From positions 1 through 13,370 of the forward strand of contig CAAENU010000139.1 of assembly GCA_900757415.1 (NCBI GenBank): a DNA stretch of 13,370 nucleotides, in the 5' to 3' direction. Source of the stretch: an uncultured Oscillospiraceae bacterium (GTDB lineage Bacteria > Bacillota > Clostridia > Oscillospirales > Oscillospiraceae). The notes beneath the pieces are model-generated. The model saw only the letters and a program-made list of their open reading frames with translations. It was not told the origin of the DNA and ran no database searches. The position numbers and the translations under genes are program-made. Shown here piece after piece: positions 6,046 to 13,370 of the stretch (the first letter of the stretch is position 1; each line of letters begins with the position of its first letter).

Positions 6046-6822
6046 ATGAAAGAACAAGCTGAAAAGCGCCGCCCTCTGCCCGAGGCGGAGGCCGATGGAC
6101 TGATCGAGGGCCGCAACGCGGTCATTGAGGCACTGCGGGCCGGAACGGCCATCGACAAGATCTATCTGGCCAAGGGTGAAACGGACAAAACGCTGGGGCA
6201 TATTGCCTCCAAGGCCCGTGACGCGGGCATCGTGGTGGTGGAGGCCGACCGGCGCAAGCTGGACGGCATGAGCCGCACCCATGCCCATCAGGGTGTGATC
6301 GCGCTGGCTGCCGTTCGTGAATATGTCACCGTGGAGAGCATTCTGCAAACCGCCGCCGACCGAGGCGAGGCGCCGCTTCTGGTGGTATGCGACGAGATCT
6401 CCGACCCCCATAATCTGGGGGCGATCCTGCGCACTGCTGAGTGCGCAGGCGCCCACGGCGTTATCATCCCCAAACGCCGCAGCGCCGGACTGACCGCCAT
6501 TGTGGCCAAAACCTCCGCCGGCGCGGTCAGCTATATGCCGGTAGCCCGGGTGCCCAACATCCCGGCGCTGCTGAAGGATCTGAAAAAGCAGGGCGTGTGG
6601 GTGTTCGGCACCGCAGCGGACGGAAATACCGCTCTGTATGACGCCGACCTGAAGGGGCCCGCCGCCATTGTCATCGGATCTGAGGGCGATGGCATGACCC
6701 GCCTTGTGTCGGAGAACTGCGACTTTCTGGTAAGTATCCCCATGCGGGGTCATATTTCTTCACTGAACGCCTCTGCCGCCGCCGCTATCCTGCTGTATGA
6801 GGCGGTACGCCAGCGGAGCTGA
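6046..6822 (+). CDS. rlmB: 23S rRNA (guanosine-2'-O-)-methyltransferase, RlmB/TrmH (SPOUT) family
   Basis: The 258-residue protein has the two-domain layout of RlmB. Residues about 17-95 (starting LIEGRNAVIEAL) are the L7Ae-like RNA-binding domain, and about 108-256 the knotted SPOUT methyltransferase domain. All three SPOUT motifs are present: motif 1 DPHNLGAILRTAECAG with Asn123 and Arg129, motif 2 VIGSEGDGM (209-217, Glu213), and motif 3 IPMRGHISSLNASAAAA (from 231, Asn241). RlmB uses S-adenosylmethionine to methylate the 2'-OH of G2251 (E. coli numbering) in the peptidyl-transferase P-loop of 23S rRNA. A closely related TrmH-family target cannot be excluded from sequence alone. A GGAAGGA site lies somewhat far (about 11 bases) from the ATG. 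The stop is only 17 bases from the next gene, so the two are probably one transcript. Confidence 0.93.
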   Translation: MKEQAEKRRPLPEAEADGLIEGRNAVIEALRAGTAIDKIYLAKGETDKTLGHIASKARDAGIVVVEADRRKLDGMSRTHAHQGVIALAAVREYVTVESILQTAADRGEAPLLVVCDEISDPHNLGAILRTAECAGAHGVIIPKRRSAGLTAIVAKTSAGAVSYMPVARVPNIPALLKDLKKQGVWVFGTAADGNTALYDADLKGPAAIVIGSEGDGMTRLVSENCDFLVSIPMRGHISSLNASAAAAILLYEAVRQRS

Positions 6823-6839
6823 CGCGGAACGGAGCCGGT

Positions 6840-9068
6840 ATGTCCAAGGATGAGCGACAACTGCATACATCTTCCTCCCCGGAGGAGGAATTCTCTCTGG
6901 ACGCCATTCTGGCCGAATACGGCAAGGGTGGGCGTCAGTCTGCCCGGAAGACGGCGGTAACGGAGGATCCGCCGGCCATTCCGCCGCAGTCGGCGCCGCG
7001 CGCAGAACAGCCGCCTGAGGCGGAAGTACCGCCTCCCACTGCTGCACAGGGGGAGATCACAGTTCGCCTTCCAAAATCAGAAAAGCCAAAGCGTAAAAAG
7101 AAGCCGGTCAAAAAACAGGACGCTGCGGAATTTGCGCCGGTCTGCACAACGCGGGAGCCGCCGACCGCACCGCCTGTCCAGACGCGGGACGCCGCGGAAG
7201 CCGCCGCCCCGCTGAATGAAGAAGACCTTCCGCCTGACCGTGTGTCCCTGAAAAATGTGATGCATGACACGGTGGACGCCGTACTGGCCGAAAATGACGA
7301 CGGTATTCTTGAGACGCCGCCCACGCTGAAGGAGCGGCTTCAGGGACTGATGTCCCGCCGCCATGTCCGCCGCAGTCCGCCGCAGGATACCGAGCAGCTG
7401 TGGCAGGAACCGGAGAAGCCGCGCCGTGCGCCGCAGTCGCCGCCCGAGCCGGAGCCTGACAGCGACGAGGCGTTCCGGGCGGAAAAGCGCCGCGCCAAGC
7501 ATCTGCGCCGCAGCCTGACGCTTATGAGCGTACCGGCCGTTGTACTGGCCGCGTTGGCGGCGCTGGATACGCTGGGCAGTCTGCCCGCCGTGTGGTGGGA
7601 AAACGCGTGGCTGCGCAGCGGCGTTCCGGGCGGCTGTCTGCTGCTGGCGGCGCTGCTGGCCATGGATGTGTGGCGCTGCGCAGTGGCGGAAATACGCCGT
7701 GGCCATGTGACCGGAGAGGCTGGCGCACTGCTGCTGACGCTGGTCTCCATCGCCGCCTGCCTGACTGACGGCGCGGCGGGCCGGACGGATCGCGCGCCTT
7801 TTGCCGCAGCCGCAGCCGCGCTGCTGTGGGTGCAGCTGTGGGGGATGCTGCTGCGCGCCGAAACCCGGCGCGAGGCTTTTCAGCTGGTCAATATGGGCGG
7901 CGAGCCGCCCTATGTGGCGTCCCGCACCGATGCGGGCATCTGCAAACAGAAGGGTCGGCTTGCCGGGTTTTACCGGATGAGCGATCAGGCGGACCCGGCA
8001 CGGCGTTGGGAGTGGTATCTGGTTCCGCTGCTGCTGAGCGCCGCCACGGTACTCTCCGCCGCGGCCTGCATCAAAACCCAAAGCATGGACCGCTTTCTAT
8101 GGGTCTGGTCGGCCCACCTGACGGTGGCGCTGCCCCTGTCCCTGCCGTTGACGGCGGCCCTGCCGCTGAAACGCCTGCAGCACCGCCTGACCCGAGGCGG
8201 CAGCGCTCTGGCCGGTTATGCCGGCGCGCCGCCGCTGAGCCGCAGCCGGCAGCTGCTGGTTACGGAGAACGATCTCTTCCCCACCGGCACAGTGGCCTTC
8301 AACGGCTACAAGGTCTATGGTGAGGAGCGGATCAAGATGCTCTCCTATGCCGCCGGAATGGCGCAGGAGGCACACAGCCAGCTCTCGCCGCTGTTTCGCC
8401 AGCAGCTGGCGGCGGAGGGCGGTTTCTCCGCCCATGTGGACGACCTGCGCTTTTGTGAGGAGGGCGGCGTCATCGGCACCATCCGCGGCGAGACGGTGGC
8501 CATGGGCAGCGCCTATTTCATGCGCAAACAGCGGATCCCTCTGCCCCATGATCTGAAGCTGAAGACTGGCGTCTTTCTGGCAGTGGACGGGGTGCTGGGC
8601 GCGATTTTCGTGATCAAATATCAACCCTCACGCAATGTGGAGTGGGCGCTGCGGGCGCTGCGCCGGGCCAGACTGCGGCCCGTGCTGGCAGTACGCAGCG
8701 GCAATGTGACGCCGGGACTTCTGAAGCGGAAATTCAATGTGGACTGCCGCCCTCTCTATCCCAATGTGTCGGCCCGTCTCGCGCTCTCGGACGTAATGGA
8801 ACAGCGGGGCAAGCAGCCTTGCGCCGTGATCTATCGCGAGGGCCTGATGCCGCTGGTGGAGGCGGCCATCGGCAGCCGCCGCCTGCGCAGTGCGGCGCGC
8901 ACCGGCACATGGCTGTGCTATGTCGGCGCAGCGCTGGGACTGGGATTGGCTTACTACTTTACCGCCGCAGCCAGCTACGCTACGCTGCTGCCGCTGTATA
9001 TGCTGGGGTTCATGGCCCTGTGGCTGCTGCCCACGCTGCTGCTCAGCGGTCTTGTCAAGCATTTCTGA
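6840..9068 (+). CDS. Degenerate P1B-type ATPase-like membrane protein (predicted pseudoenzyme)
   Basis: The 742-residue protein has a hydrophilic Pro/Glu/Arg-rich tail (1-220, with a basic run KPKRKKKPVKK), then eight predicted membrane helices placed as in heavy-metal P1B ATPases: about 226-247, 262-283, 294-311, 319-340, 394-413, 420-443, 690-709 and 713-737. The large loop before the last pair aligns with the P and N domains: GGSALAGYAGAPPLSRSRQL, then ENDLFPTGTVAFNGYKV (476 on) where active pumps have DKTGT. The metal site of helix 6 (CPC) reads LPLSLPLT (431-438), the SEHPL-type motif reads SQLSPL (513-518), TGD is replaced by RSGN (619-622), GDGxND is missing, and the actuator loop is cut to about 50 residues without TGE. 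Transport and phosphorylation are therefore unlikely; a scaffold or sensor role is a guess. The frame is intact, so it is not a decayed gene. It starts 17 bases after rlmB with GGAG five bases upstream, and ends at a strong terminator. Confidence 0.82.
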   Translation: MSKDERQLHTSSSPEEEFSLDAILAEYGKGGRQSARKTAVTEDPPAIPPQSAPRAEQPPEAEVPPPTAAQGEITVRLPKSEKPKRKKKPVKKQDAAEFAPVCTTREPPTAPPVQTRDAAEAAAPLNEEDLPPDRVSLKNVMHDTVDAVLAENDDGILETPPTLKERLQGLMSRRHVRRSPPQDTEQLWQEPEKPRRAPQSPPEPEPDSDEAFRAEKRRAKHLRRSLTLMSVPAVVLAALAALDTLGSLPAVWWENAWLRSGVPGGCLLLAALLAMDVWRCAVAEIRRGHVTGEAGALLLTLVSIAACLTDGAAGRTDRAPFAAAAAALLWVQLWGMLLRAETRREAFQLVNMGGEPPYVASRTDAGICKQKGRLAGFYRMSDQADPARRWEWYLVPLLLSAATVLSAAACIKTQSMDRFLWVWSAHLTVALPLSLPLTAALPLKRLQHRLTRGGSALAGYAGAPPLSRSRQLLVTENDLFPTGTVAFNGYKVYGEERIKMLSYAAGMAQEAHSQLSPLFRQQLAAEGGFSAHVDDLRFCEEGGVIGTIRGETVAMGSAYFMRKQRIPLPHDLKLKTGVFLAVDGVLGAIFVIKYQPSRNVEWALRALRRARLRPVLAVRSGNVTPGLLKRKFNVDCRPLYPNVSARLALSDVMEQRGKQPCAVIYREGLMPLVEAAIGSRRLRSAARTGTWLCYVGAALGLGLAYYFTAAASYATLLPLYMLGFMALWLLPTLLLSGLVKHF

Positions 9069-9099
9069 TACCGCGGCGGCACCCATCCATATCATGTCG

Positions 9100-9127
9100 G
9101 GAGCGGGCGAAGGCCCGCTCCTTTTTT
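9100..9127 (+). terminator. Intrinsic terminator of the rlmB transcript
   Basis: GGAGCGGGC (9100-9108) pairs perfectly with GCCCGCTCC (9113-9121) around GAAG, followed by six T (9122-9127). This is a textbook rho-independent terminator, 31 bases after the stop of the ATPase-like gene. Confidence 0.95.
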
Positions 9128-9228
9128 GTCCTTGTCGACCTGACCAGTAAATTTGGCACGCAGTTGTATAAGTTGACGAAATATGGCGCTTCCCCGCAGA
9201 ATTTTCATACAAATATCAAAAATAACAG

Positions 9229-9257
9229 TTGTCAGCATTGAAAAACTGAGCTATAAT
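9229..9257 (+). promoter_or_regulatory. Strong promoter of the EF-G-like gene
   Basis: TTGTCA (9229-9234) and a perfect TATAAT (9252-9257) with a 17-base spacer. Transcription should start near 9264, giving a leader of about 65 bases that contains a GC-rich stretch around 9274-9298 capable of forming a small hairpin. About 100 bases of AT-rich DNA upstream, to the previous terminator, show nothing else recognisable. Confidence 0.8.
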
Positions 9258-9328
9258 CGTCATGTTGAGCGTATTGCGCGCGGCAGCGCCCGTGCGCTGG
9301 ATCAAATTGAAGGGAGATCATAACGAAT

Positions 9329-11380
9329 ATGACTGCAAACGATATCCGCAATATTGCCCTGCTGGGCCACGGCGGCTCCGGCAAGACTTCTCTGGTGGAG
9401 CAGATGCTCTATATGACCAAGGGGATCGACCGTCTGGGCAAAACTGCCGACGGCAACACCACCTGTGACTATGACGCCGAGGAGATCAAGCGCCAGATCT
9501 CCATCTCTCTGGCCTTTGCTCCCGTCATGTATAAGGGCAAGAAGATCAACGTGATGGACGCTCCCGGCAACTTCGATTTCGCCGGCGAGGCCGTGTGCGC
9601 CATCCGCGCCGCCGAATGCGCCGTGATCGTGGGCAACGCCAAGGACGGCCTGTCCGTGGGTATGGAGCGCACCTGGAAGATGCTGGGCAAAAAGCCCCGC
9701 ATGATGTTTATCAATCGCGTGGAAGAGGCCAACGCCGACTACGCCTCCTGCATCGAGGCCGTCAAAGCCAAGTACGGCACCGCCATCGCCCCCATCGTGG
9801 CCACCAAGGCTGACGGCAACAAGGCCGTTACCGTGATCGTGGATCTGCTGCACAACAAGGCCTATGACGCCAAGGGCGAGTGCGCCATCCCCGCCGACAT
9901 GGCCGACGAGGTGGAGGCGCTCCGCGCCGAGCTGATGGAGGCCGCCGCCGGCGCCGATGAGGAGCTGATGGAGAAGTTCTTTGAGACCATGGAGCTGTCC
10001 GCCGAGGATATGGCCAAGGGTCTGAAGATCGGCGTGCGCGAGGGCAGCGTCTGCCCCGTGCTGTGCGGCTCCGCCGCCACCGGCATGGGCGTTGACATGC
10101 TGATGCAGACCATTGTGGATCTGGTGCCCGTGGCCACCGACATGCCCGCCGAGGCCGCCGAGGACGATGACGGCAATGCCATTGAGGTCGCCTATGATCC
10201 CAACGGCACCACCGCCGCCTTCGTGTTCAAGACTATTTCCGACCAGTACGGCAAGTTCTCCATGATCAAGGTTGTCCGCGGTAAGGTCACCAGCGATATG
10301 TCCCTATACAACATGACCACCGGCAACACCGAGAAGCTGGGCCGCCTGTACACCATGAGGGGTAAGAAGAGCGAGGAGACCAAGGAGATCTGCTGCGGTG
10401 ATATCGGCGCCATCGGCAAGATGGACAAGGTCAAGACCGGCGATACCCTGTGCGAACCCAAGACCTATGTCAAGTTTGCGCCTCTGGCCTTTGCCCCCGC
10501 CTGCTATGAGCGGGCCATCGCTCCCAAGACCAAGCAGGAGATCGAAAAGCTGGGCACCGGCCTGAACAAGCTGAACGAAGAGGATCCCACCTTCTCCGTC
10601 ACCAACAACGCCGAGACTCACCAGACCGTCATTTCCGGCGCCGGCGATATTCAGATCGACGTGCTGTGCGCCAAGCTGAAGTCCCGCTTCGGCGTGGATT
10701 CCGAGCTGGATACTCCCCGCGTGGCATACCGCGAGAAGATCCGCAGCACCGTCCGCAAGCAGGGCCGCTATAAGAAGCAGACCGGCGGCAGCGGCCAGTT
10801 CGGTGATGTCCATATTATCTTCGAGCCCCAGAGCGAGCAGGAGGATATGATCTTTGAGGAGAACGTGTTCGGCGGCTCTGTGCCCAAGAACTACTTCCCC
10901 GCCGTGGAAAAGGGCCTGCGCGAGAGCTGCCTGCACGGCGTGCTGGCCGGCTATCCTGTGGTGTTCCTGAAGGCCACTCTGGTGGATGGCTCCTACCACC
11001 CGGTGGACTCCTCCGAAATCGCCTTCAAGCTGGCCGCCAATCTGGCGTTCAAAGCCGCTCTGCCCGAGGCCAAGCCTGTGCTGATGGAGCCTATCGGCGA
11101 GCTGAAAGTCACCGTGCCCGACAACTATGTGGGCGATGTGATGGGCGACCTGAACAAGCGCCGCGGCCGCGTGATGGGCATGAACCCCACCGGCGACGGT
11201 GAGACCGTTCTGGAGGCCGAGGTGCCCATGGCCGAGATGATGAGCTATGCCATCGATCTGCGTTCCATGACCCAGTCCCGCGGTACGTTTACTTTCAACT
11301 TCGTCCGCTACGAGGATTGCCCCGCTGCCGCGCAGGAGAAGGCTATCGCCGCCGCCAAGGCACTGGCCGAGGCCGAGTAA
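9329..11380 (+). CDS. Elongation factor G-like translational GTPase (EF-G-2 type)
   Basis: The 683-residue protein has the full EF-G length and domain order. The G domain starts with P-loop GHGGSGKT (13-20), the signature of the EF-G-like subgroup (Thermus EF-G-2 type) rather than GHIDAGKT of canonical FusA. Switch II reads DAPGNFDF (77-84), with Asn81 at the place of the catalytic His of DTPGHVDF. The NKxD motif reads NRVE (129-132). Domain II follows near 290-390, then domains III-V, with domain IV marked by TGGSGQFGDV (485 on) and domain V by a C-terminal GELKVTVPDNYVGDVMGDLN block near 590. The altered switch II and NKxD suggest slow or regulated GTP turnover or changed nucleotide specificity. 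The role of this subgroup is not settled, and it should not be taken as the main EF-G. The ribosome binding site AAGGGAG is rather far (about 12 bases) from the ATG. Strong promoter upstream, strong terminator downstream; heavily biased codon use (GCC, AAG, CTG, GGC) suggests high expression. Confidence 0.93.
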   Translation: MTANDIRNIALLGHGGSGKTSLVEQMLYMTKGIDRLGKTADGNTTCDYDAEEIKRQISISLAFAPVMYKGKKINVMDAPGNFDFAGEAVCAIRAAECAVIVGNAKDGLSVGMERTWKMLGKKPRMMFINRVEEANADYASCIEAVKAKYGTAIAPIVATKADGNKAVTVIVDLLHNKAYDAKGECAIPADMADEVEALRAELMEAAAGADEELMEKFFETMELSAEDMAKGLKIGVREGSVCPVLCGSAATGMGVDMLMQTIVDLVPVATDMPAEAAEDDDGNAIEVAYDPNGTTAAFVFKTISDQYGKFSMIKVVRGKVTSDMSLYNMTTGNTEKLGRLYTMRGKKSEETKEICCGDIGAIGKMDKVKTGDTLCEPKTYVKFAPLAFAPACYERAIAPKTKQEIEKLGTGLNKLNEEDPTFSVTNNAETHQTVISGAGDIQIDVLCAKLKSRFGVDSELDTPRVAYREKIRSTVRKQGRYKKQTGGSGQFGDVHIIFEPQSEQEDMIFEENVFGGSVPKNYFPAVEKGLRESCLHGVLAGYPVVFLKATLVDGSYHPVDSSEIAFKLAANLAFKAALPEAKPVLMEPIGELKVTVPDNYVGDVMGDLNKRRGRVMGMNPTGDGETVLEAEVPMAEMMSYAIDLRSMTQSRGTFTFNFVRYEDCPAAAQEKAIAAAKALAEAE

Positions 11381-11402
11381 TTTCCCCAAAACCACATATA
11401 GT

Positions 11403-11438
11403 AAGAGGACGGTATGGCTTTGCCATACCGTCCTCTTT
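11403..11438. terminator. Terminator of the EF-G-like gene
   Basis: A perfect 16-bp stem (11403-11418 with 11422-11437; AAGAGGACGGTATGGC and its complement) with a TTT loop, followed by a further T. The A/T ends make it potentially bidirectional. It lies 23 bases after the stop codon. Confidence 0.92.
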
Positions 11439-11448
11439 CGTGCAATTT

Positions 11449-11730
11449 ATCTGTGGGCCGCTGTGCAGATGCGGCGTATCCCCAAACGCCCACGTCAGAA
11501 CCCCACAGATTAGGATGGTGTTTCTTTTTGAAATGCCGCGGGCAAGGCTTGAACCCGCTGCCTCGACCGGCGCGAAGCGCGTCAAATCAAGAGGTGAGGC
11601 AGGGTTCCTGCGAATGGCGGTAGCCATTCGTGGGATGCCGGGAAGCGAGCCGGGAAGTGAAGACCTGCACAGGCAGCAAGTCAAAAGAGAACGATTGCAT
11701 GCGCCTCGGTCGTGCCTATGTTGCGCCGGC
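11449..11730. other. Highly structured intergenic element (candidate ncRNA or dispersed repeat)
   Basis: Hairpins seen by eye: ATCTGTGGG (11449-11457) with CCCACAGAT (11502-11510), enclosing GGCGT/ACGCC (11473-11477, 11486-11490). GAACCC+TGCCTC (11551-11556, 11559-11564) pairs with GAGGCA+GGGTTC (11596-11607) with a two-base bulge, enclosing GAC/GTC and GCGC-GAA-GCGC (11565-11583). CGAATGGC-GGTA-GCCATTCG is a perfect 8-bp hairpin (11611-11630). A GCCGGGAAG direct repeat lies near 11637-11658, and a small CTGC/GCAG stem at 11665-11676. The 12-bp bulged stem closing an inner hairpin is more than expected by chance even in GC-rich DNA. The boundaries and the transcribed strand are unknown. It could be a structured RNA or an intergenic repeat family. 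Confidence 0.45.
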
Positions 11731-11825
11731 CATTCGGCGGCCACATTCGTGTACGCCAAACGGGGCGCCGCCTTGAAAACGGCTTGCTGCATCCGCCGCA
11801 GTCGGCACCGCGCCTGTTTAATAGG

Positions 11826-11852
11826 AAAAGAGAGCCATAGAGGCTCTCTTTT
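11826..11852 (-). terminator. Terminator of lepA
   Basis: On the minus strand AAAAGAGAGCC pairs with GGCTCTCTTTT around a five-base loop, a few bases after the lepA stop at 11857. The terminal T-run lies in the 3' arm of the stem. Confidence 0.88.
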
Positions 11853-11856
11853 TCTC

Positions 11857-13370
11857 TCAATCGCTGTCCAACTTGAGGACGGCCATGAACGCCTCGGTAG
11901 GCACTTGCACTGTACCGAGATTGCGCATCTTTTTCTTGCCCTCTTTTTGCTTCTCCAGCAGCTTCTTTTTGCGGGTGATGTCACCGCCGTAGCACTTGGC
12001 CAGCACGTCCTTGCGCATGGCCTTCACCGTTTCGCGGGCGATGATGCGTCCGCCGATGGCGGCCTGAATGGGCACCTCGAACAGCTGGCGAGGGATGTTT
12101 TCTTTCAGCTTTTCGCACAGGCGGCGGGCGCGGCCATAGGCCTTGTCGCGGTGGGCAATAAAGCTCAGGGCGTCTACGCCGTCGCCGTTAAGCAGCAGAT
12201 CAACCTTCACCAGATCGCTGGTGCGGTAGCCGCTCAGCTCATAGTCCAGCGAGGCGTAGCCCTTGGTGTTGGCCTTGAGGGTGTCAAAAAAGTCATAGAT
12301 GATCTCGTTGAGGGGCATCTGGTAGTGCAGCTCCACCAGATGGGTGTCCAGATACTGCATGTCCTTGAACTCGCCCCGCCGCTCCTGGCACATGGGCATG
12401 ATGTTGCCCACAAAGTCCTGGGGGGTAATAATGGATACCTTGACATAGGGTTCCTCGGCGTGTTCGATGGCGCCGGGATCGGGGTAGTTGTGGGGGTTAT
12501 CTACCTTGACCATGGTGCCGTCCGATTTGTAGACATGGTAGATAACGGATGGCAGGGTGGTGACCAGATCCAGATTGAACTCCCGCTCCAGCCGCTCCTG
12601 AATGATCTCCATGTGCAGCATACCCAAAAAGCCGCAGCGGAAGCCAAAACCCAGTGCTGCCGAGGATTCCGGTTCAAAGGTCAGGCTGGCGTCGTTGAGC
12701 TGCAGCTTTTCCAGTGCGTCACGCAGATCGGGATATTTGCTGCCGTCTTCGGTATAGATGCCGCAGTACACCATGGACTGGGCGGGGCGGTAACCCGGCA
12801 GCGGTTCGGCGGCGGGGGCAGCGGCATCGGTGATGGTGTCGCCCACCCGGGTGTCCTTTACGTTCTTGATGCTGGCGGTGAAATAGCCGACTTCACCGGC
12901 CTGCAGGCAGTCGGTAGGTTCGTTGCCCAGCGGCTTGAGATAGCCGCACTCCAAAATGGTGTATTCTGCGCCGCTGGCCATCATACGAACGGTTTGTCCC
13001 TTGCGGACGGTACCCTCCATGATGCGGAACAGCACCACCACCCCCACATAGGGGTCATACTGGCTGTCAAACACCAGCGCCCGCAGCGGCGCTTTGGGGT
13101 CACCTTTGGGGGCGGGCACATTTTGCACCACATCCTCCAGCACGGCGTCGATGTTGATGCCCAGCTTGGCGGAGATCTCCGGGGCGTCCAGCGCCGGCAG
13201 ACCGATGATGTCCTCCACCTCCTGCTTGGCCTTCAGCGGGTCGGCGGCGGGCAGGTCGATCTTGTTGAACACCGGCAGGATCTCCAGATCGTGATCCATG
13301 GCCAGATAGGTGTTGGCCAGCGTCTGGGCCTCCACGCCCTGGGTGGCGTCCACCACCAGCAGCGCGCCCT
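11857..13370 (-). CDS. lepA: Elongation factor 4 (LepA), partial: N-terminus beyond the right edge
   Basis: About 503 residues are visible out of roughly 600 usual for LepA. The reading frame runs out of the window, entering as GALLVVDATQGVEAQTLAN, so the GTG codons near 13356 are internal and not starts. The G4 motif NKID is visible at about residue 35 of the visible part, whereas the P-loop and switch II lie outside. Domain II, the EF-G-like domains III and V (FGFRCGFLGMLHMEI, ERRGEFKDMQYLD) and the LepA-specific C-terminal domain (GGRIIARETVKAMRKDVLAK, then CYGGDITRKKKLLEKQKEGK) all match the family closely. LepA is a ribosome-dependent GTPase that binds the ribosome much like EF-G and has been linked to back-translocation and to ribosome assembly. 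It is convergent with the EF-G-like gene and has its own terminator. Nothing unusual is seen in the visible part. Confidence 0.97.
   Translation of the reverse strand, partial: GALLVVDATQGVEAQTLANTYLAMDHDLEILPVFNKIDLPAADPLKAKQEVEDIIGLPALDAPEISAKLGINIDAVLEDVVQNVPAPKGDPKAPLRALVFDSQYDPYVGVVVLFRIMEGTVRKGQTVRMMASGAEYTILECGYLKPLGNEPTDCLQAGEVGYFTASIKNVKDTRVGDTITDAAAPAAEPLPGYRPAQSMVYCGIYTEDGSKYPDLRDALEKLQLNDASLTFEPESSAALGFGFRCGFLGMLHMEIIQERLEREFNLDLVTTLPSVIYHVYKSDGTMVKVDNPHNYPDPGAIEHAEEPYVKVSIITPQDFVGNIMPMCQERRGEFKDMQYLDTHLVELHYQMPLNEIIYDFFDTLKANTKGYASLDYELSGYRTSDLVKVDLLLNGDGVDALSFIAHRDKAYGRARRLCEKLKENIPRQLFEVPIQAAIGGRIIARETVKAMRKDVLAKCYGGDITRKKKLLEKQKEGKKKMRNLGTVQVPTEAFMAVLKLDSD

Larger units (their letters stand above)
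11381..11856. other. Intergenic region: two terminators around a structured element
   Basis: The 476 bases between the convergent EF-G-like and lepA genes contain no credible gene. A terminator sits at each end (11403-11438 and 11826-11852). The middle is GC-rich and full of inverted repeats, described separately. Confidence 0.7.

Noticed and set aside
6969..11814. A shared string CCGCCGCAGTCGGC-CCGCGC (near 6980 in the pseudo-ATPase gene and near 11795 in the intergenic element)
   Set aside because: The match is about 22 of 23 bases, but the same CGCCGCAGTC core recurs at other Pro-Gln-Ser stretches of the gene (about 7370 and 7430), so low-complexity GC-rich sequence explains it better than a captured repeat.
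11343..11984. A 213-codon minus-strand frame across the structured intergenic element
   Set aside because: It overlaps the ends of both the EF-G-like gene and lepA in the wrong frames and crosses two terminators; Arg/Ser/Pro/Cys-rich composition is typical of a shadow frame.
13348..13356. LepA start at a GTG near the right edge
   Set aside because: The frame continues upstream to the window edge with conserved LepA sequence (GALLVV), and the P-loop and switch motifs must lie further upstream, so the gene is cut by the window rather than starting here.
1..13370. CRISPR array
   Set aside because: No regularly spaced short repeats; the only repeats are the two hairpin copies and the partial tRNA copy.

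Overview
The window looks like chromosome from a GC-rich, low-G+C-phylum (Firmicutes) anaerobe of the class Clostridia, most likely an Oscillospiraceae/Ruminococcaceae-type gut bacterium (Faecalibacterium, Gemmiger or Subdoligranulum relatives). This is inferred from gene content, AAGGAGG-type ribosome binding sites, extended -10 promoters and codon use; there is no rRNA or other marker here to prove it.

Left part (1-2640) is accessory DNA. It is clearly AT-richer than the rest: 60-base samples at 241 and 901 hold 19 and 24 G/C, against 47 at 8641. It carries the 3' end of an unidentified coiled-coil gene, an FRG-domain gene with its own promoter, and a convergent gene for a small unknown membrane protein. 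The FRG gene is bracketed by two direct copies of a 56-base palindromic hairpin (42-97 and 1549-1604, 53 of 56 identical), so it looks like a single-gene cargo unit. The region ends at a tRNA-Leu(UAG) gene on the minus strand. A 32-base exact copy of the D-arm/anticodon half of that tRNA lies 216 bases further on, a typical scar of integration at a tRNA gene.

The right part (2795-13370) is core genome: a PdxY-like pyridoxal/pyridoxamine kinase (+); a convergent ftsH (-) sharing a bidirectional terminator with it; divergent rlmB (+) with a 742-codon gene 17 bases behind it, which encodes a degenerate, apparently catalytically dead P1B-type ATPase with a long disordered N-terminal tail; an EF-G-like GTPase with non-canonical G motifs (+) under a strong promoter; and lepA (-), cut by the right edge. 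FtsH, RlmB, the EF-G-like protein and LepA belong to protein quality control and ribosome function. The P-type ATPase-like pseudoenzyme is the odd member.

The 476-base gap between the EF-G-like gene and lepA holds a terminator at each end and between them a dense set of hairpins with no credible gene. It is a candidate structured RNA or dispersed intergenic repeat.

The least ordinary items are the hairpin-flanked FRG gene beside a tRNA scar, the pseudo-P1B-ATPase, and the structured intergenic element.
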